A program made the translations under genes and the position numbers. 64,000 bases of DNA from Sphingomonas glacialis (GTDB lineage Bacteria; Pseudomonadota; Alphaproteobacteria; Sphingomonadales; Sphingomonadaceae), in NCBI RefSeq assembly GCF_006439055.1, contig NZ_RCZC01000002.1, positions 154,106-218,105 of the forward strand, given 5' to 3'. Below the pieces are notes generated by a model. The model saw only the letters and a program-made list of their open reading frames with translations, was not told the origin of the DNA and did no database searches. Below, piece by piece: positions 1-10,101 of the stretch; position 1 is the first letter of the stretch; each line of letters opens with the position of its first letter.

Positions 1-1
1 A

Positions 2-23
2 CCCCTCCCGCAAGCGGGAGGGG
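2..23. repeat. Palindromic repeat, family A, copy 1
   Basis: Ten-base arms CCCCTCCCGC and GCGGGAGGGG flank a two-base AA centre. The same 22-base core recurs at 3165, 3247, 13436 and 13512. It lies 32 bases before the holC start; the neighbour on its other side is outside the window. Confidence 0.9.
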
Positions 24-55
24 AGTAAGAAGAAGCGGGTAGGTGAAGAGCTGAA

Positions 56-496
56 ATGCAAGTCGACTTCTACCACCTCACCGCGCAACCGCTCGAGCGC
101 GTGCTCCCACGCATCGCCGAGCGCGTCGTCGAGACCGGCGGACGCCTGCTGATCGTCGCCGAGAGCGCCGACCAACGCGGCGCGCTCGACCGCTTGCTCT
201 GGACCTACGCACCCGACGGCTTCCTCCCGCACGCGCAATCCGACGGCGAGAGCGACGCCGCCCAGCCGATCCTCATCACCGAGCATCCCGCTGCACAAAA
301 CGCCGCGCGCAACATCGCGCTCGCCGATGGCGTGTGGCGCGAGGAGGCGCTCGGCTTCGATCGCGCCTTCCACTTCTTCGACGAAGACCGCATCACCCAC
401 GCGCGCGCCGCGTGGAAAGCGCTCGCCGATCGCGACGGGATCGAGCGCCGCTACTGGAAGCAGAACGACAGCGGCCGCTGGGAGCAAGCCGCCTGA
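56..496 (+). CDS. holC: DNA polymerase III chi subunit
   Basis: The 146-residue protein has the HolC fold signature: an N-terminal MQVDFYHLT strand, and a C-terminal FHFFDED segment followed by a basic, aromatic tail ending in RYWKQNDSGRWEQ. Chi is an accessory subunit of the replicative polymerase clamp loader; in E. coli it contacts single-strand binding protein. Length matches the alphaproteobacterial family. It precedes ndk on the same strand with a 93-base gap. The start follows GTGAAGAG, a modest ribosome binding site. In related genomes holC often follows a leucyl aminopeptidase gene, which would lie left of the window (inference). Confidence 0.9.
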   Translation: MQVDFYHLTAQPLERVLPRIAERVVETGGRLLIVAESADQRGALDRLLWTYAPDGFLPHAQSDGESDAAQPILITEHPAAQNAARNIALADGVWREEALGFDRAFHFFDEDRITHARAAWKALADRDGIERRYWKQNDSGRWEQAA

Positions 497-589
497 GGCC
501 CACCCCGAGGCTTGCATCCCACCGGGCTCCCGACTAGGGAACCGCGACTTTCCGCGACACCTTTCAAACACCACAGGAGATTCACGGTC

Positions 590-1012
590 ATGGCCGCGAA
601 CCGCACGTTTTCGATCATCAAGCCCGACGCAACGCGTCGCAACATCACCGGTGCCGTCACCAAGATGCTCGAGGAAGCCGGCCTCCGCGTCATCGCCTCG
701 AAGCGCATCCAGATGACCCGCGAGCAGGCCGAGGGCTTCTACGCGGTCCACAAGGAGCGTCCGTTCTTCGGTGAGCTCGTCAGCTTCATGATTTCGGGCC
801 CGGTCGTCGTCCAGGTGCTCGAGGGCGAGAACGCGATGCAGCGCAACCGCGACATCATGGGCGCGACCAACCCGGCGAACGCCGATGCCGGCACGATTCG
901 CAAGGAGCTGGCCGAGTCGATCGAAGCCAACACCGTGCACGGTTCGGACTCGGACGAGAATGCCGAGATCGAGATCGCCTATTTCTTCAAGCCCGAAGAA
1001 ATCGTCGGCTGA
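590..1012 (+). CDS. ndk: Nucleoside diphosphate kinase
   Basis: This 140-residue protein transfers the terminal phosphate of ATP to other nucleoside diphosphates through a phosphohistidine. The catalytic motif NTVHGSDS places the histidine at residue 117, and the substrate-binding [11 protein letters not shown] segment is intact. Length is typical. I chose the ATG at 590 rather than upstream in-frame codons because AGGAGA (575-580) sits at ideal distance and the family begins with this sequence. The stop overlaps the next start (TGATG). Confidence 0.98.
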   Translation: MAANRTFSIIKPDATRRNITGAVTKMLEEAGLRVIASKRIQMTREQAEGFYAVHKERPFFGELVSFMISGPVVVQVLEGENAMQRNRDIMGATNPANADAGTIRKELAESIEANTVHGSDSDENAEIEIAYFFKPEEIVG

Positions 1013-1533
1013 TGCTGCAATGGCGCGTGCGACGGGCAGGGGCGGCGGATGCCGACCTGCTCTCGCTCGTCGCCAATGCGGCCTTCCTCGATACCTATGC
1101 GCCGTCGCTCGCCGGCGCCGATCTCGTCGCGCATTGCCTCAAGAACAATAATGCGGCGGTGTTCGCCAAATGGCTCGCCGATCCCGCGACGGTGGTTACC
1201 GTCGCGGAGATCGAGCCCGGGCTCGCGCCGATCGGCTATGCCGTACTGACCGCGCCCGACTTTCCGATCGACCTGCAGCCGGGCGATATAGAACTGCGCC
1301 GGATCTATACGCTGCGCCAAGCCTATGGCAGCGGCATCGGCGCTGCGCTGCTGGCGCAGGCGACTGCCGACGCGGTGCTGCTCGGCGGCAAGCGCTTGCT
1401 GCTCGGCGTATGGGACCAGAATGGCCGCGCCCGCGCCTTCTACGAACGCAACGGTTTCACCGTCATCGGCAGTCGCGACTTCGTCGTCGGCGGTGAGGTC
1501 CATGTCGACCCGGTCTACGCGCGGAACCTTTGA
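1012..1533 (+). CDS. GNAT-family N-acetyltransferase
   Basis: A single-domain acetyltransferase of 173 residues. The acetyl-CoA loop region reads LRQAYGSGIGAALLAQA (roughly residues 103-119), followed by the C-terminal ARAFYERNGF motif that is characteristic of GNAT enzymes. The substrate cannot be told from sequence. The ATG overlaps the ndk stop, so the two are probably co-transcribed and translationally coupled. It ends at a strong inverted repeat facing a convergent gene. Confidence 0.9.
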   Translation: MLQWRVRRAGAADADLLSLVANAAFLDTYAPSLAGADLVAHCLKNNNAAVFAKWLADPATVVTVAEIEPGLAPIGYAVLTAPDFPIDLQPGDIELRRIYTLRQAYGSGIGAALLAQATADAVLLGGKRLLLGVWDQNGRARAFYERNGFTVIGSRDFVVGGEVHVDPVYARNL

Positions 1534-1536
1534 GTA

Positions 1537-1558
1537 TCGGTGATCGGTCGATCACCGA
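1537..1558. terminator. Hairpin between convergent genes
   Basis: A perfect ten-base inverted repeat, TCGGTGATCG then GT then CGATCACCGA, fills the 39-base gap between the acetyltransferase and the convergent membrane-protein gene. It has no T-run on either side. A two-way terminator is the likely role, but a cruciform or protein site is possible. Confidence 0.55.
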
Positions 1559-1572
1559 CATCCGACCTGAAT

Positions 1573-2235
1573 TCAGTCCTTCGGTTTCGGCTGCTGCCCC
1601 GCCCAGATCGCATCGACCCGCTTCTGCGTTCCGCCGATTTCGTGCAGGCGCAGGCTCTCGAGCTTGACCGACCGCCCGAGCAGCCCAAGCGGCCCGTTCG
1701 TCTCGGTCTTCCACCCGATATCGTAGATCCCGCGCGTCGTGCGCGGCGTGTCGCCATCCCAATAGGTCAACGCGATCAGCACCGGCAGGCGTCCGGCCTT
1801 CTTGTCGGGCCCGCCATCGGTCGCCTTGAGCAGGGCATGGTCGAACCAGCCGCGATCGATCGTATCCGCCACCGTATCCTTGGTGCCGACGCCGAGCGCG
1901 GTCGGGAAGGTGACCGTCGCGTCGCGGATCGCATGGCGTTCGTCATGCGCCAGCAGCAGCGCGCTGCCGTTCGAAGCCGGCGCCGCGCGAATGTCGAAGC
2001 GCGATTGCGCGCGTTCGGCCTTGACCGCGGCGACCTGCTTGTCGGCCTCGTCCGCGCGGTGGTCGGCCCAGTTGAGATACAGGCTGCCACCCGCGATGAT
2101 CAGCCCGGCAACCGCGATGAACTCGCCGAGATTGATCCAGCGCCGGCGCGTCGCCGCGGCCTCTGCCTTCGCGACCGCCTCGGTGGCGGCGACTTGCAGC
2201 GCGGGGTCGCGCGGCGGGGTCGGCTGATCGCTCAT
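1573..2235 (-). CDS. Single-pass membrane protein of unknown function
   Basis: I do not recognise this 220-residue protein. It has a short charged cytoplasmic N-terminus rich in alanine and glutamate, then basic residues (RRRW), one membrane segment (about residues 34-55, FIAVAGLIIAGGSLYLNWA), a charged linker, and a 140-residue beta-rich domain presumably in the periplasm. Its start overlaps the stop of the YjbR-like gene by four bases, making it the last gene of the purM-purN-yjbR unit. The C-terminus ends in charged, low-complexity residues (QQPKPKD). Confidence 0.75.
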   Translation of the reverse strand: MSDQPTPPRDPALQVAATEAVAKAEAAATRRRWINLGEFIAVAGLIIAGGSLYLNWADHRADEADKQVAAVKAERAQSRFDIRAAPASNGSALLLAHDERHAIRDATVTFPTALGVGTKDTVADTIDRGWFDHALLKATDGGPDKKAGRLPVLIALTYWDGDTPRTTRGIYDIGWKTETNGPLGLLGRSVKLESLRLHEIGGTQKRVDAIWAGQQPKPKD

Positions 2236-2609
2236 CGTCCGCCAGCCTCGAGCAAGCGCCGCGGCGCGGCCAGTTCCCAGTTGATCGCGATCCGATCACC
2301 GACGCGGTCCCAATCCAGATCGTCGCGATCGAGCCGCATCGCGACCCAACCCGACGAACCGAGATAGGCCGGGCTGAAATAGCAATCGGGGTCGGCCTCG
2401 ATCAGCGTGGCCTGTTCGTCGGCGCCGGTGGTCTTGACGATGACGACGGTCTCGCCGTCGCCATGATGGTCGTGGCAGAAATAGGCGAAGAACTTGCCGT
2501 CCTCGATCAGGAAGCCGGGCGCGCCGTGCGACGGGCGCTCGGTGGTTTCGGGCAATGCCAGCGCGAGTTCGCGGACCTTGGCGAGGGCGGATTCGGGGTC
2601 TGGGCTCAT
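2232..2609 (-). CDS. MmcQ/YjbR family protein
   Basis: A 125-residue protein of the MmcQ/YjbR (DUF419) family. The family hallmarks are the N-terminal LALPETTERPSHGAPGF, then KFFAYF, and the C-terminal SSGWVAMRLD. Members adopt a CyaY-like fold and are often called DNA-binding, but a biochemical role is not established. It overlaps both neighbours by four bases, indicating one transcription unit downstream of purN. That linkage suggests no clear purine role. Confidence 0.85.
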   Translation of the reverse strand: MSPDPESALAKVRELALALPETTERPSHGAPGFLIEDGKFFAYFCHDHHGDGETVVIVKTTGADEQATLIEADPDCYFSPAYLGSSGWVAMRLDRDDLDWDRVGDRIAINWELAAPRRLLEAGGR

Positions 2610-3160
2610 CGTCTTACGAACTCTGCCAGAACATGCGGGTAAAGGCGATGCTCGGCTTCGAGCACGCGCGCGGCGAGGCTGTCGGGGGTGTCGCCGGGCA
2701 CGATCGGGACCTCGGCCTGACCGAGCACCTCGCCACCATCGAGTTCTTCGGTAACGATATGGACCGAACAGCCCGCCACGGCATCGCCCGCTTCGATCGC
2801 ACGGGCGTGGGTGTCGAGGCCCTTGTATTTGGGTAGCAGCGAGGGGTGGATGTTGATGATCCGACCCGCCCAGCGCGCGACGAACGCCTCGGAGAGCAGG
2901 CGCATATAGCCGGCCAGCGCGATGATCTCGACGCCAGCCTCGACGAGTGCGGCGTGGATCGCGGCTTCATACTCGGCCTTCGGGATGCCCTTGGGTGACT
3001 GCGTGAAGGTGGCGAGGCCGCGCTCGCGCGCCCAGGCGATGCCGGCGGCATCAGGCTTGTCCGACGCAACGAGCGCGATGTCATAATCGCGTGCCGCCTC
3101 GACGAGCGCCATCATATTAGAACCGCGGCCCGACAAGAGAATACCCACCTTGACGCTCAC
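2606..3160 (-). CDS. purN: Phosphoribosylglycinamide formyltransferase
   Basis: Transfers a formyl group from 10-formyl-tetrahydrofolate to GAR in purine synthesis. The phosphate-binding GRGSNM is near the N-terminus, and the catalytic N-x-H pair and folate region appear in INIHPSLLPKYKG with the downstream D. I place the start at the GTG at 3160 (184 residues, typical length). A longer reading begins at 3208 but its first 15 residues translate the palindromic repeat. The repeat arm GGGAGGGGA itself forms the Shine-Dalgarno sequence five bases before this GTG. It lies downstream of purM on the same strand. Confidence 0.95.
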   Translation of the reverse strand: MSVKVGILLSGRGSNMMALVEAARDYDIALVASDKPDAAGIAWARERGLATFTQSPKGIPKAEYEAAIHAALVEAGVEIIALAGYMRLLSEAFVARWAGRIINIHPSLLPKYKGLDTHARAIEAGDAVAGCSVHIVTEELDGGEVLGQAEVPIVPGDTPDSLAARVLEAEHRLYPHVLAEFVRR

Positions 3161-3164
3161 AACT

Positions 3165-3268
3165 CCCCTCCCGCTTGCGGGAGGGGCTGGGGGAGGGGCG
3201 TGCAGCACCTGCCAACGGTTGCGAGTGAGGACAGGCCCTCCCCCGACCCCTCCCGCAAGCGGGAGGGG
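3165..3268. repeat. Paired palindromic repeat, family A, copies 2 and 3
   Basis: Two 22-base cores in opposite orientation (3165-3186 with a TT centre, 3247-3268 with an AA centre) are separated by 60 bases. Internal complementary tracts (GGGGGAGGGG at 3189-3198 and CCCTCCCC at 3236-3243) mean the whole unit could fold as one long stem. It fills the purM-purN gap, so it is transcribed in the purM mRNA, and its left edge provides the purN ribosome binding site. Confidence 0.9.
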
Positions 3269-3280
3269 GGAAGAAGAAGT

Positions 3281-4390
3281 TCACCCATGATTATGCGTCG
3301 CGGTCCAGTCGGCGCGACCGCCCCAGGTCTCGACCGACCCCGCCACCGTGCACCCGCGCACGCCGGCCTCGATCGTCCCGATCGCGAACACCGTCTCGCC
3401 CGCCGCTTCGAGCCCGGCGGTCACCGCCGCGACCTCGTCCGCTGCGACCACCGCGACCATCCCGATCCCGCAATTGAAGGTCCGCGCCATTTCCTCGGGC
3501 TCGATATTGCCCTGCGCCTGGAGGAACGCCATCAGCCGCGGCTGCGCCCAGGCATCGGCATCGATCTTCGCATGCACGCCATCAGGCAAAACGCGCGGGA
3601 TATTCTCGAGCAAACCGCCGCCCGTAATGTGCGCCAGCCCCTTGATCCGCTTCTCGGCGAGCAACGGCAGCAACGCCTTCACGTAAATCCGCGTCGGCGC
3701 CATCAGCGCGTCGATCAGCAGCACGTCAGCATCGAACAAGGCCGGCCGGTCAAGCTTCCAGCCCTTGTCGGCGGCAAGCCGGCGCACCAGCGAGAACCCG
3801 TTCGAATGCACACCAGCCGAGGCAAGCCCCAACACGACGTCGCCCGCTGCGATCGCAGCGCCGGTCAGCACCCGGTCACGCTCGACCGCCCCGACGCAGA
3901 AGCCCGCCAGATCGTAATCGTCGGCGGCATACATGCCCGGCATCTCGGCCGTCTCGCCACCGATCAGCGCGCAGCCCGCCTGGCGGCAACCCTCGGCGAT
4001 CGAGGCGATCACACGCTCGGCAACCGCAGGGTCGATCTTCGCGGTCGCATAATAATCGAGGAAGAAGAGCGGCTCGGCGCCCTGCACGATCAGATCGTTG
4101 GCGCACATCGCAACGAGGTCGATTCCGACCCAGTCATGCGCATTGTGTTCGATCGCGAGCTTGAGCTTGGTGCCGACCCCGTCATTCGCTGCGACGAGCA
4201 AGGGATCGACGAACCCCGCCGCCTTCAAATCGAACAGCCCGCCAAAGCCGCCGAGCTCGGCATCGGCACCCGGCCGGCGCGTCGCCTTGGCGAGCGGTGC
4301 GATCGCGCGCACCAGCGCATTGCCAGCGGCAATCGAGACGCCCGCTTGGGCATAGGTATAGGACTCGGTGTCCGGGTTCGTTTCGCTCAT
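3281..4390 (-). CDS. purM: Phosphoribosylaminoimidazole synthetase
   Basis: AIR synthase (369 residues) closes the imidazole ring in purine synthesis using ATP. Family signatures visible are the substrate loop [11 protein letters not shown] near the N-terminus, NDGVGTKL (about residue 70), [25 protein letters not shown], and [11 protein letters not shown]. Length is a little above the usual 345 because of the C-terminal extension. It is the first gene of the minus-strand purM-purN-yjbR unit and diverges from the DUF2066 gene across a 62-base gap that must hold both promoters. Confidence 0.97.
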   Translation of the reverse strand: MSETNPDTESYTYAQAGVSIAAGNALVRAIAPLAKATRRPGADAELGGFGGLFDLKAAGFVDPLLVAANDGVGTKLKLAIEHNAHDWVGIDLVAMCANDLIVQGAEPLFFLDYYATAKIDPAVAERVIASIAEGCRQAGCALIGGETAEMPGMYAADDYDLAGFCVGAVERDRVLTGAAIAAGDVVLGLASAGVHSNGFSLVRRLAADKGWKLDRPALFDADVLLIDALMAPTRIYVKALLPLLAEKRIKGLAHITGGGLLENIPRVLPDGVHAKIDADAWAQPRLMAFLQAQGNIEPEEMARTFNCGIGMVAVVAADEVAAVTAGLEAAGETVFAIGTIEAGVRGCTVAGSVETWGGRADWTATHNHG

Positions 4391-4452
4391 CGTGCCCGCC
4401 TAGCCATATCCTGCTTGGATTTCCACGCCTCCTTCGCCAAAAGGGCGCCGAC

Positions 4453-5724
4453 ATGACGATCCGCCGCCTTTCCACGCCCCTAAAGTTCGCCGCGGCGCTC
4501 GCTCTCACCGCGACGGGCGGGCTCGTGCTCGCGCAAGTCGACGATCCCGACCAGGGCGTCGCGCCCGCCGACAGCTCGGGCAGCTACGAAGTGAGCGGCA
4601 TCCAGGTCGACGTGACGGGCAAGAGCGCCGAGGCCGCGCGCTACGCCGGCTGGCGGATAGCGCAGCGCAAGGGCTGGGACATGCTGTCGCGCCGGATGGG
4701 GAGCAGCGGCGGCACTTTGCCCGACGGAACGCTCGACGCGATGGTCTCGGGGATCGTCGTCGAGAACGAGCAGATCGGCCCCAACCGCTATGTCGCCAAA
4801 CTCGGCGTGCTGTTCAGCCGGGCGCGCGCCGGGTCGATCCTCGGCGTCTCGGCCGAGGCTTCGCGCTCGTCGCCGATGCTGGTCATCCCGATCGAGGTGA
4901 GCGGCGGAGTCGCGACCGGCCTCGAGCAGAAGACCAGCTGGCAGGAAGCGTGGAGCCGCTATCGCACCGGCAACAGCCTGGTCGATTATGTCCGCCCGAC
5001 CGGTACCGGCGCCGATGCACTGCTGCTCAATCTCGGTCAGACCGAGCGCCCCGGCCGTGGCTGGTGGCGCGTCGTGCTCGACCAATATGGCGCGACCGAC
5101 GTGCTGGTGCCCAAGGTCACGCTGCGCCGCGAATGGCCCGGCGGGCCGATCATCGGCGTGTTCGAGGCGCGGCATGGCCCCGACAATCGCATCGTCACCC
5201 AATTCACGCTGCGCGTCGATCGCGCCGATGCGCTCCCGGTGCTGCTCGATGCGGGCGTGAAGCGCATCGACGACGCCTATCAGACGGCTTTGCGCGGCGG
5301 CGGGCTCAGCGGCGATTCGGGTTTGGCCTATGTCGCGCCCGTCGGCATGCCGACGCCGACCGCGACGCCGACCGAAGTCGTGCCGATCGATCTCGGCATC
5401 GACGGGCTACCGGGTCCGAACGCGGCCAAGACGAGCGTGGCGATCACGATCCAGGCCGATACCCCCAATGCCGGTTCGGTTACCGCGACCGAAAGCGCGC
5501 TCCAGGCGATCCCCGGCGTCCGCTCGGCGATCACCACCAGCCTCGCGATCGGCGGGATCTCGGTGCTGCGCATCGCGTATGACGCCGATCCCGCAGTGCT
5601 CCGCGCAGCACTCGAGGCGCGCGGCTGGAGCGTCAACGCGAGCGGATCGACGTTCCGCATCCGCCGCAGCAGCGCGGCGGGGCAGGGCAGCCAACCCACA
5701 CCCACCGATTCGCCGACGGGGTGA
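4453..5724 (+). CDS. DUF2066 family exported protein
   Basis: A 423-residue protein with an N-terminal signal peptide (basic TIRRLSTPLK, then hydrophobic FAAALALTATGGLVLA, cleavage probably after AQ). The rest matches the DUF2066 family, conserved in alphaproteobacteria and placed upstream of hdaA and ppk. Function is unknown. A proline/threonine-rich linker (GMPTPTATPTEVVP, about residues 298-311) separates the main domain from a C-terminal module, and the tail is again proline/threonine-rich. The ATG at 4453 follows AAGGG. Its stop lies five bases before hdaA, implying one operon. Confidence 0.85.
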   Translation: MTIRRLSTPLKFAAALALTATGGLVLAQVDDPDQGVAPADSSGSYEVSGIQVDVTGKSAEAARYAGWRIAQRKGWDMLSRRMGSSGGTLPDGTLDAMVSGIVVENEQIGPNRYVAKLGVLFSRARAGSILGVSAEASRSSPMLVIPIEVSGGVATGLEQKTSWQEAWSRYRTGNSLVDYVRPTGTGADALLLNLGQTERPGRGWWRVVLDQYGATDVLVPKVTLRREWPGGPIIGVFEARHGPDNRIVTQFTLRVDRADALPVLLDAGVKRIDDAYQTALRGGGLSGDSGLAYVAPVGMPTPTATPTEVVPIDLGIDGLPGPNAAKTSVAITIQADTPNAGSVTATESALQAIPGVRSAITTSLAIGGISVLRIAYDADPAVLRAALEARGWSVNASGSTFRIRRSSAAGQGSQPTPTDSPTG

Positions 5725-5728
5725 TCTG

Positions 5729-6379
5729 ATGCTCCCGGCACAAATGGCACTTCCCCTCGACTGGCCGGCCGACCCGCGTGATGACGAATTCCTGATCGGG
5801 AATTCGAACGCGCGGGCGGTCCAGCAGCTCGAGCATTGGAGCACCTGGCCCGTCATGGCGGTGGTCGTCACGGGTCCGCGCAAATCGGGCCGCAGCCTGC
5901 TCGCGCGGATCTTCGCCGCCAAGACCGGCGGCGGGCTGATCGACGATGCCGAGCGGCAGAACGAGACGAGCATCTTCCACGCCTGGAACCGCGCGCAGGA
6001 AGATCGCCGCCCGGTAGTGATCGTGGCGGACGCGCCGCCGCCCGAATGGACGATCAAGCTGCCCGATCTGCGCTCGCGTCTCGCCGCGAGCCCGACGGTG
6101 CGGATCGGCGACCCCGACGAAGAGCTGATGCGCGCAATCTTCGAGCGTCAGTTCCTCCGGCGTGGTATCGACGCGCGGCCGGAGGTGATTCAATGGCTCG
6201 TCCTGCGGGTGGAACGCACCCACATAACCTTGTTGCGCACGGTCGATCTGCTCGACCAGGCGCTTCTGGCGCGCCACAAGCGCCTGTCGATCCCGCTCGC
6301 GCGGGCCACGTTGATCGAAGCCGGACTGATCCCGGGCGCGGCGCCCGACCTGTTCCCCGAACCGACGGAAACCCCATGA
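5729..6379 (+). CDS. hdaA: Replication-initiation regulator HdaA
   Basis: A 216-residue DnaA-like AAA+ protein. In alphaproteobacteria HdaA acts with the sliding clamp to stimulate ATP hydrolysis by DnaA and so prevent re-initiation. The N-terminus carries a clamp-binding motif, QMALPLDW at residues 5-12. The P-loop is degenerate (GPRKSGRS), as in this family, and the sensor region follows. No DnaA domain IV is present. It overlaps ppk by four bases (ATGA), so its expression is coupled to polyphosphate kinase. Confidence 0.92.
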   Translation: MLPAQMALPLDWPADPRDDEFLIGNSNARAVQQLEHWSTWPVMAVVVTGPRKSGRSLLARIFAAKTGGGLIDDAERQNETSIFHAWNRAQEDRRPVVIVADAPPPEWTIKLPDLRSRLAASPTVRIGDPDEELMRAIFERQFLRRGIDARPEVIQWLVLRVERTHITLLRTVDLLDQALLARHKRLSIPLARATLIEAGLIPGAAPDLFPEPTETP

Positions 6380-8553
6380 CCCGCCCCGCCCACCTCGCGA
6401 GCCTGGACCACGACGACGATCCGTTTGCCGGAAGCGAGGGGAGCGACCGCTATTTCAACCGCGAGCTGTCCTGGCTCGCCTTCAACCGCCGCGTGCTCGA
6501 GGAAGCGTGCAACACCGCGCATCCGCTGCTCGAGCGCGTGCGGTTCCTGTCGATCTCGGGGTCGAACCTCGACGAATTCTTCATGGTCCGCGTGGCGGGG
6601 CTCAAGGGCCAGCAATTGCAGGACGTCGCCCGGCTGTCGAACGACGGGCTGACCTCGGGCCAGCAGCTCGCCGCGATCGTCGCCGAGGCCGATGCGCTGG
6701 TCACGAGCCAGCGCGACGTGTGGCGCGACCTGCGCCGCCAGCTCGCCGAGACGGGCATCGCGGTGCTCAGCTCGCGCACGATCGACGAGGCGCTGTCGGG
6801 CGAGGATCTCGCCTGGCTCGAAACGCAGTTCCGCGAGCAGCTCTTCCCGATCCTCACACCGCAGGCGCTCGACCCAGCGCATCCCTTCCCGTTCATCCCC
6901 AACAAGGGGCTGGCGGTGATGTTCGACCTGGTGCGGATCGCCGACGACCAGCCGATCCGCGAACTCGTCATGATCCCCGCGCCGATGCCGCGCTTCCTGC
7001 GCCTGCCGGGCGAGAAGGCGCGCTACATCGCGGTCGAATCGCTGGTGAAGCGCTTCGCCCCGCTGGTCTTCCCGGGCTACCGCGTGATCGGCGGCGCCGA
7101 ATTCCGCGTGCTGCGCGACAGCGATCTCGAGATCGAGGAAGAGGCCGAGGATCTCGTCCGCTACTTCGCCAACGCGATCAAGCGCCGCCGGCGCGGCCGC
7201 GTCATCCGGCTCGAGCTCGAGAGCGGGATGCCTAAGCGGCTCGGCTCGGTACTGCGCGATGAACTCGGCGGGGCGGATTGCTTCGTCACCGAGAGCGGCG
7301 CGTTTCTCGGCGTCGGCGATCTCGAGTCGATCGTCGACGAGGATCGCCCCGATCTCAAATTCCCGCCCTTCTCGCCGCGCTTCCCCGAGCGGATTCGCGA
7401 ATATGGCGGCGATTGCTTCGCTGCGATCAAGGCGAAGGACATCGTCGTCCACCACCCGTACGAGACCTTCGACGTGGTGCTCGCCTTCCTCAAGCAAGCC
7501 GCCGCAGACCCCGACGTCGTCGCGATCAAGCAGACGCTGTACCGCGCCGGCAAGCAGCCCGCGGTCATCAACGCGCTGATCGCCGCGGCCGAGGCGGGCA
7601 AGTCGGTCACCGCGGTGGTCGAACTGAAGGCGCGCTTCGACGAAGAGCAGAACCTGCTCTGGGCCTCGGCGCTCGAGCGTGCCGGTGTCCAGGTCGTCTA
7701 TGGCTTCATCGACTGGAAGACCCACGCCAAGGTCTCGATGGTCGTCCGCCGCGAGAGCGGGCAGTATCGGACCTACTGCCACTTCGGCACCGGAAATTAT
7801 CACCCGATCACCGCCAAAGTGTACACCGACCTCAGCTTCTTCACCGCCGATCCGCGGCTCGGGCTCGATGCCGCGCAGATGTTCAATTACATCACCGGCT
7901 ATGTCGAACCCGAGAATATGGCGCTGATCAGCCTGTCCCCGCGCGACCTGCGCCCACGCCTGATGCGGCTGATCGATACCGAGATCGACAACGCCAAGGC
8001 CGGCCGCCCCGCCGCGATCTGGGCGAAGATGAACTCGGTGGTCGATCCCGCGGTGATCGACAAGCTCTACGAAGCGAGCGACGCCGGCGTCCAGATCGAC
8101 CTCATCATCCGCGGCATCTGTTGCCTCAAGCCCGGCGTTCCCGGCTTGTCGGAGAATATCCGCGTCAAGTCGGTGATCGGCCGCTTCCTCGAGCACAGCC
8201 GCATCTGGTGCTTCGGCAATGGCGGGATGCTGCCCAACGACGGCGCGCAGGTATTCATTTCCTCGGCCGACTGGATGCAACGCAATTTCGATCGCCGGAT
8301 CGAGTACATGCTGCCGATCGAGAACAAGACCGTCCACCAGCAGATCCTCGACCAAGTCATGGTCGCCAATCTGATCGACAACGAACAGAGCTGGGAGCTG
8401 CAGGGCGACGGATCGTATGTCCGCACCCAGCCGGGCGACCGGCCGTTCAACCTGCATCGCTACTTCATGACCAACCCGTCGCTATCGGGGCGCGGCGCCT
8501 CGCTCGCGGCGAGCGGTTCGGTGCCCAAGCTGTCGCTCAGAAGCCGGCGCTGA
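6376..8553 (+). CDS. ppk: Polyphosphate kinase 1
   Basis: This 725-residue enzyme polymerises the gamma-phosphate of ATP into polyphosphate. The N-terminal domain begins [20 protein letters not shown], the classic PPK1 signature. The catalytic HFGTGNYHP histidine motif is at about residues 468-476, and the second conserved histidine lies in DWKTHAKV. Length is typical. The ATG overlaps the hdaA stop, and ppx starts four bases after its stop, so synthesis and degradation of polyphosphate share a transcript. Confidence 0.98.
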   Translation: MTRPAHLASLDHDDDPFAGSEGSDRYFNRELSWLAFNRRVLEEACNTAHPLLERVRFLSISGSNLDEFFMVRVAGLKGQQLQDVARLSNDGLTSGQQLAAIVAEADALVTSQRDVWRDLRRQLAETGIAVLSSRTIDEALSGEDLAWLETQFREQLFPILTPQALDPAHPFPFIPNKGLAVMFDLVRIADDQPIRELVMIPAPMPRFLRLPGEKARYIAVESLVKRFAPLVFPGYRVIGGAEFRVLRDSDLEIEEEAEDLVRYFANAIKRRRRGRVIRLELESGMPKRLGSVLRDELGGADCFVTESGAFLGVGDLESIVDEDRPDLKFPPFSPRFPERIREYGGDCFAAIKAKDIVVHHPYETFDVVLAFLKQAAADPDVVAIKQTLYRAGKQPAVINALIAAAEAGKSVTAVVELKARFDEEQNLLWASALERAGVQVVYGFIDWKTHAKVSMVVRRESGQYRTYCHFGTGNYHPITAKVYTDLSFFTADPRLGLDAAQMFNYITGYVEPENMALISLSPRDLRPRLMRLIDTEIDNAKAGRPAAIWAKMNSVVDPAVIDKLYEASDAGVQIDLIIRGICCLKPGVPGLSENIRVKSVIGRFLEHSRIWCFGNGGMLPNDGAQVFISSADWMQRNFDRRIEYMLPIENKTVHQQILDQVMVANLIDNEQSWELQGDGSYVRTQPGDRPFNLHRYFMTNPSLSGRGASLAASGSVPKLSLRSRR

Positions 8554-8557
8554 GCCG

Positions 8558-10084
8558 ATGACAATGACCACCGAGTTTCCCGTCGCCGCGTCCCCGGCGA
8601 AGGGCCGCGATCCCGTCTCCGATACCTGGGCCGAGCCCCGCACCGCGATCATCGACATCGGATCGAATTCGATCCGCCTGGTCGTCTATCAGGGCCCCGA
8701 GCGCCTGCCCGCGACGCTATTCAACGAGAAGGTCATGGCCGGGCTTGGCCGCGGCATGGCCGAGACCGGCGCGATCGCCGAATCGGGGATCGCGGTCGCC
8801 AAGGATGCGTTGGCACGCTTCGCCGCGGTCGCACGCGAGATGGAGGTGACGAAGCTGCGCACCGTCGCGACCGCCGCGGTCCGCGATGCCTCGAACGGCA
8901 AGGTCCTGCTCGATGCTGCGCACGATCTCGGCCTCAAGGTCGAACTGCTCAGCGGCGAGCAGGAGGCGACGGGCGCCGGCTACGGCGTGCTGTCGGCGAT
9001 CCCGCAGGCCGACGGCATCGTGGGGGACCTCGGCGGCGGCAGTCTCGAGCTGATCCGGATTGGCGACGGCAAGGTCCGCGAGCGCGTGTCTTTTCCGCTC
9101 GGCGTGCTGCGCATCGGCGCGATCCGCGACAAGGGGCCGGGCATGTTGCAACGCGAGGTCGCGCGCGCGCTCGATCGGTCCGGCTGGACGGGGAAGGGGG
9201 CAGGGCTCCCGCTCTATCTCGTCGGCGGATCGTGGCGCGCGCTGGCACGGCTCGACATGCACCTTGCCAGCTATCCGCTCCCCGTGATCCACGAATATGC
9301 GATGTCGGCCGATGCGATCGCGCGGATGGGGCGAACGATCAGCCACGTCAACAAGAGCTGGCTGCGCGCGATCCCCGGCCTGTCCGCCGCCCGCGCGGCA
9401 ACGCTGAGCGACGGGACCGCGCTGCTCGTGTCCTTGCTCAAGCATATCGGCAGCGACACCACGATCGTCTCGGCCTTCGGGCTGCGCGAAGGATTGCTCT
9501 ACGGAGCCCTCGACCCGGACGTCCGCGCGCAGGACCCGCTGATCGTCGCCACGCGCGACGAAGGGCGGCGCCATGGCCGCTTCGCCGAACATGGCGATCT
9601 GCTCGACCGCTGGATCGCGCCGCTCTTCACGCGCGACCGGCCCGAGATGGCGCGGTTGCGGCTGGCGGCGTGCCTGCTCGCCGATGTCGGCTGGCGCGCC
9701 AATCCCGAGTTCCGCGCCGAGCGCGGCGTCGAGGTCGCGCTTCACGGCAATTGGGTCGCGGTCGATGCGCGCGGTCGCGCGCTGATCGCGCAGGCGCTCC
9801 ACACGAGTCTGGGCGGCGGGGTCAACACGCCCGCGCCGCTCGCGGTGCTCGCCGATCCGCTCGACCTGAAGCGCGCGGTGCATTGGGGGCTGGCGATGCG
9901 GCTTGGGCAGCGGATGAGCGGCGGGCTCGCCGGGCCACTGCAGCGCTCGTCGCTCGCCGACGATGGCGAGACGGTGACGCTGCGCGTGAAGAACAGCGAT
10001 ATCGCGCTGTACAGCGAGACGGTCGAGCGGCGCCATGCCTCGCTGGCGACGGCGCTGGGACGCAAGGCCGTGATCGTCGAATAG
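8558..10084 (+). CDS. ppx: Exopolyphosphatase / guanosine pentaphosphatase family
   Basis: A 508-residue Ppx/GppA enzyme that removes terminal phosphates from polyphosphate; the related GppA activity on pppGpp cannot be excluded. The first actin-like phosphate loop is AIIDIGSNSIRLVVY, the second is GDLGGGSLELI. A C-terminal all-helical HD-like part follows, as in the long form of the family. It is the last gene of the DUF2066-hdaA-ppk-ppx unit and converges on rnd across a palindromic repeat. Confidence 0.95.
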   Translation: MTMTTEFPVAASPAKGRDPVSDTWAEPRTAIIDIGSNSIRLVVYQGPERLPATLFNEKVMAGLGRGMAETGAIAESGIAVAKDALARFAAVAREMEVTKLRTVATAAVRDASNGKVLLDAAHDLGLKVELLSGEQEATGAGYGVLSAIPQADGIVGDLGGGSLELIRIGDGKVRERVSFPLGVLRIGAIRDKGPGMLQREVARALDRSGWTGKGAGLPLYLVGGSWRALARLDMHLASYPLPVIHEYAMSADAIARMGRTISHVNKSWLRAIPGLSAARAATLSDGTALLVSLLKHIGSDTTIVSAFGLREGLLYGALDPDVRAQDPLIVATRDEGRRHGRFAEHGDLLDRWIAPLFTRDRPEMARLRLAACLLADVGWRANPEFRAERGVEVALHGNWVAVDARGRALIAQALHTSLGGGVNTPAPLAVLADPLDLKRAVHWGLAMRLGQRMSGGLAGPLQRSSLADDGETVTLRVKNSDIALYSETVERRHASLATALGRKAVIVE

Positions 10085-10101
10085 GCGTCCCGGACCCTCT
10101 C

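Noticed and set aside
3161..3208. Longer N-terminus for purN
   Set aside because: The extra residues translate the family A repeat (PPPAPPASGRG) and are not part of the formyltransferase family; the GTG at 3160 has an ideal ribosome binding site.
3200..4456. A long plus-strand frame opposite purM
   Set aside because: purM is certain on the other strand; the start of this frame lies in the palindromic repeat.
6190..8457. A 755-residue open frame antisense to ppk
   Set aside because: GC-rich third positions keep the opposite frame open. The sense strand encodes a complete PPK1 with all motifs, and the antisense protein shows no recognisable domain.
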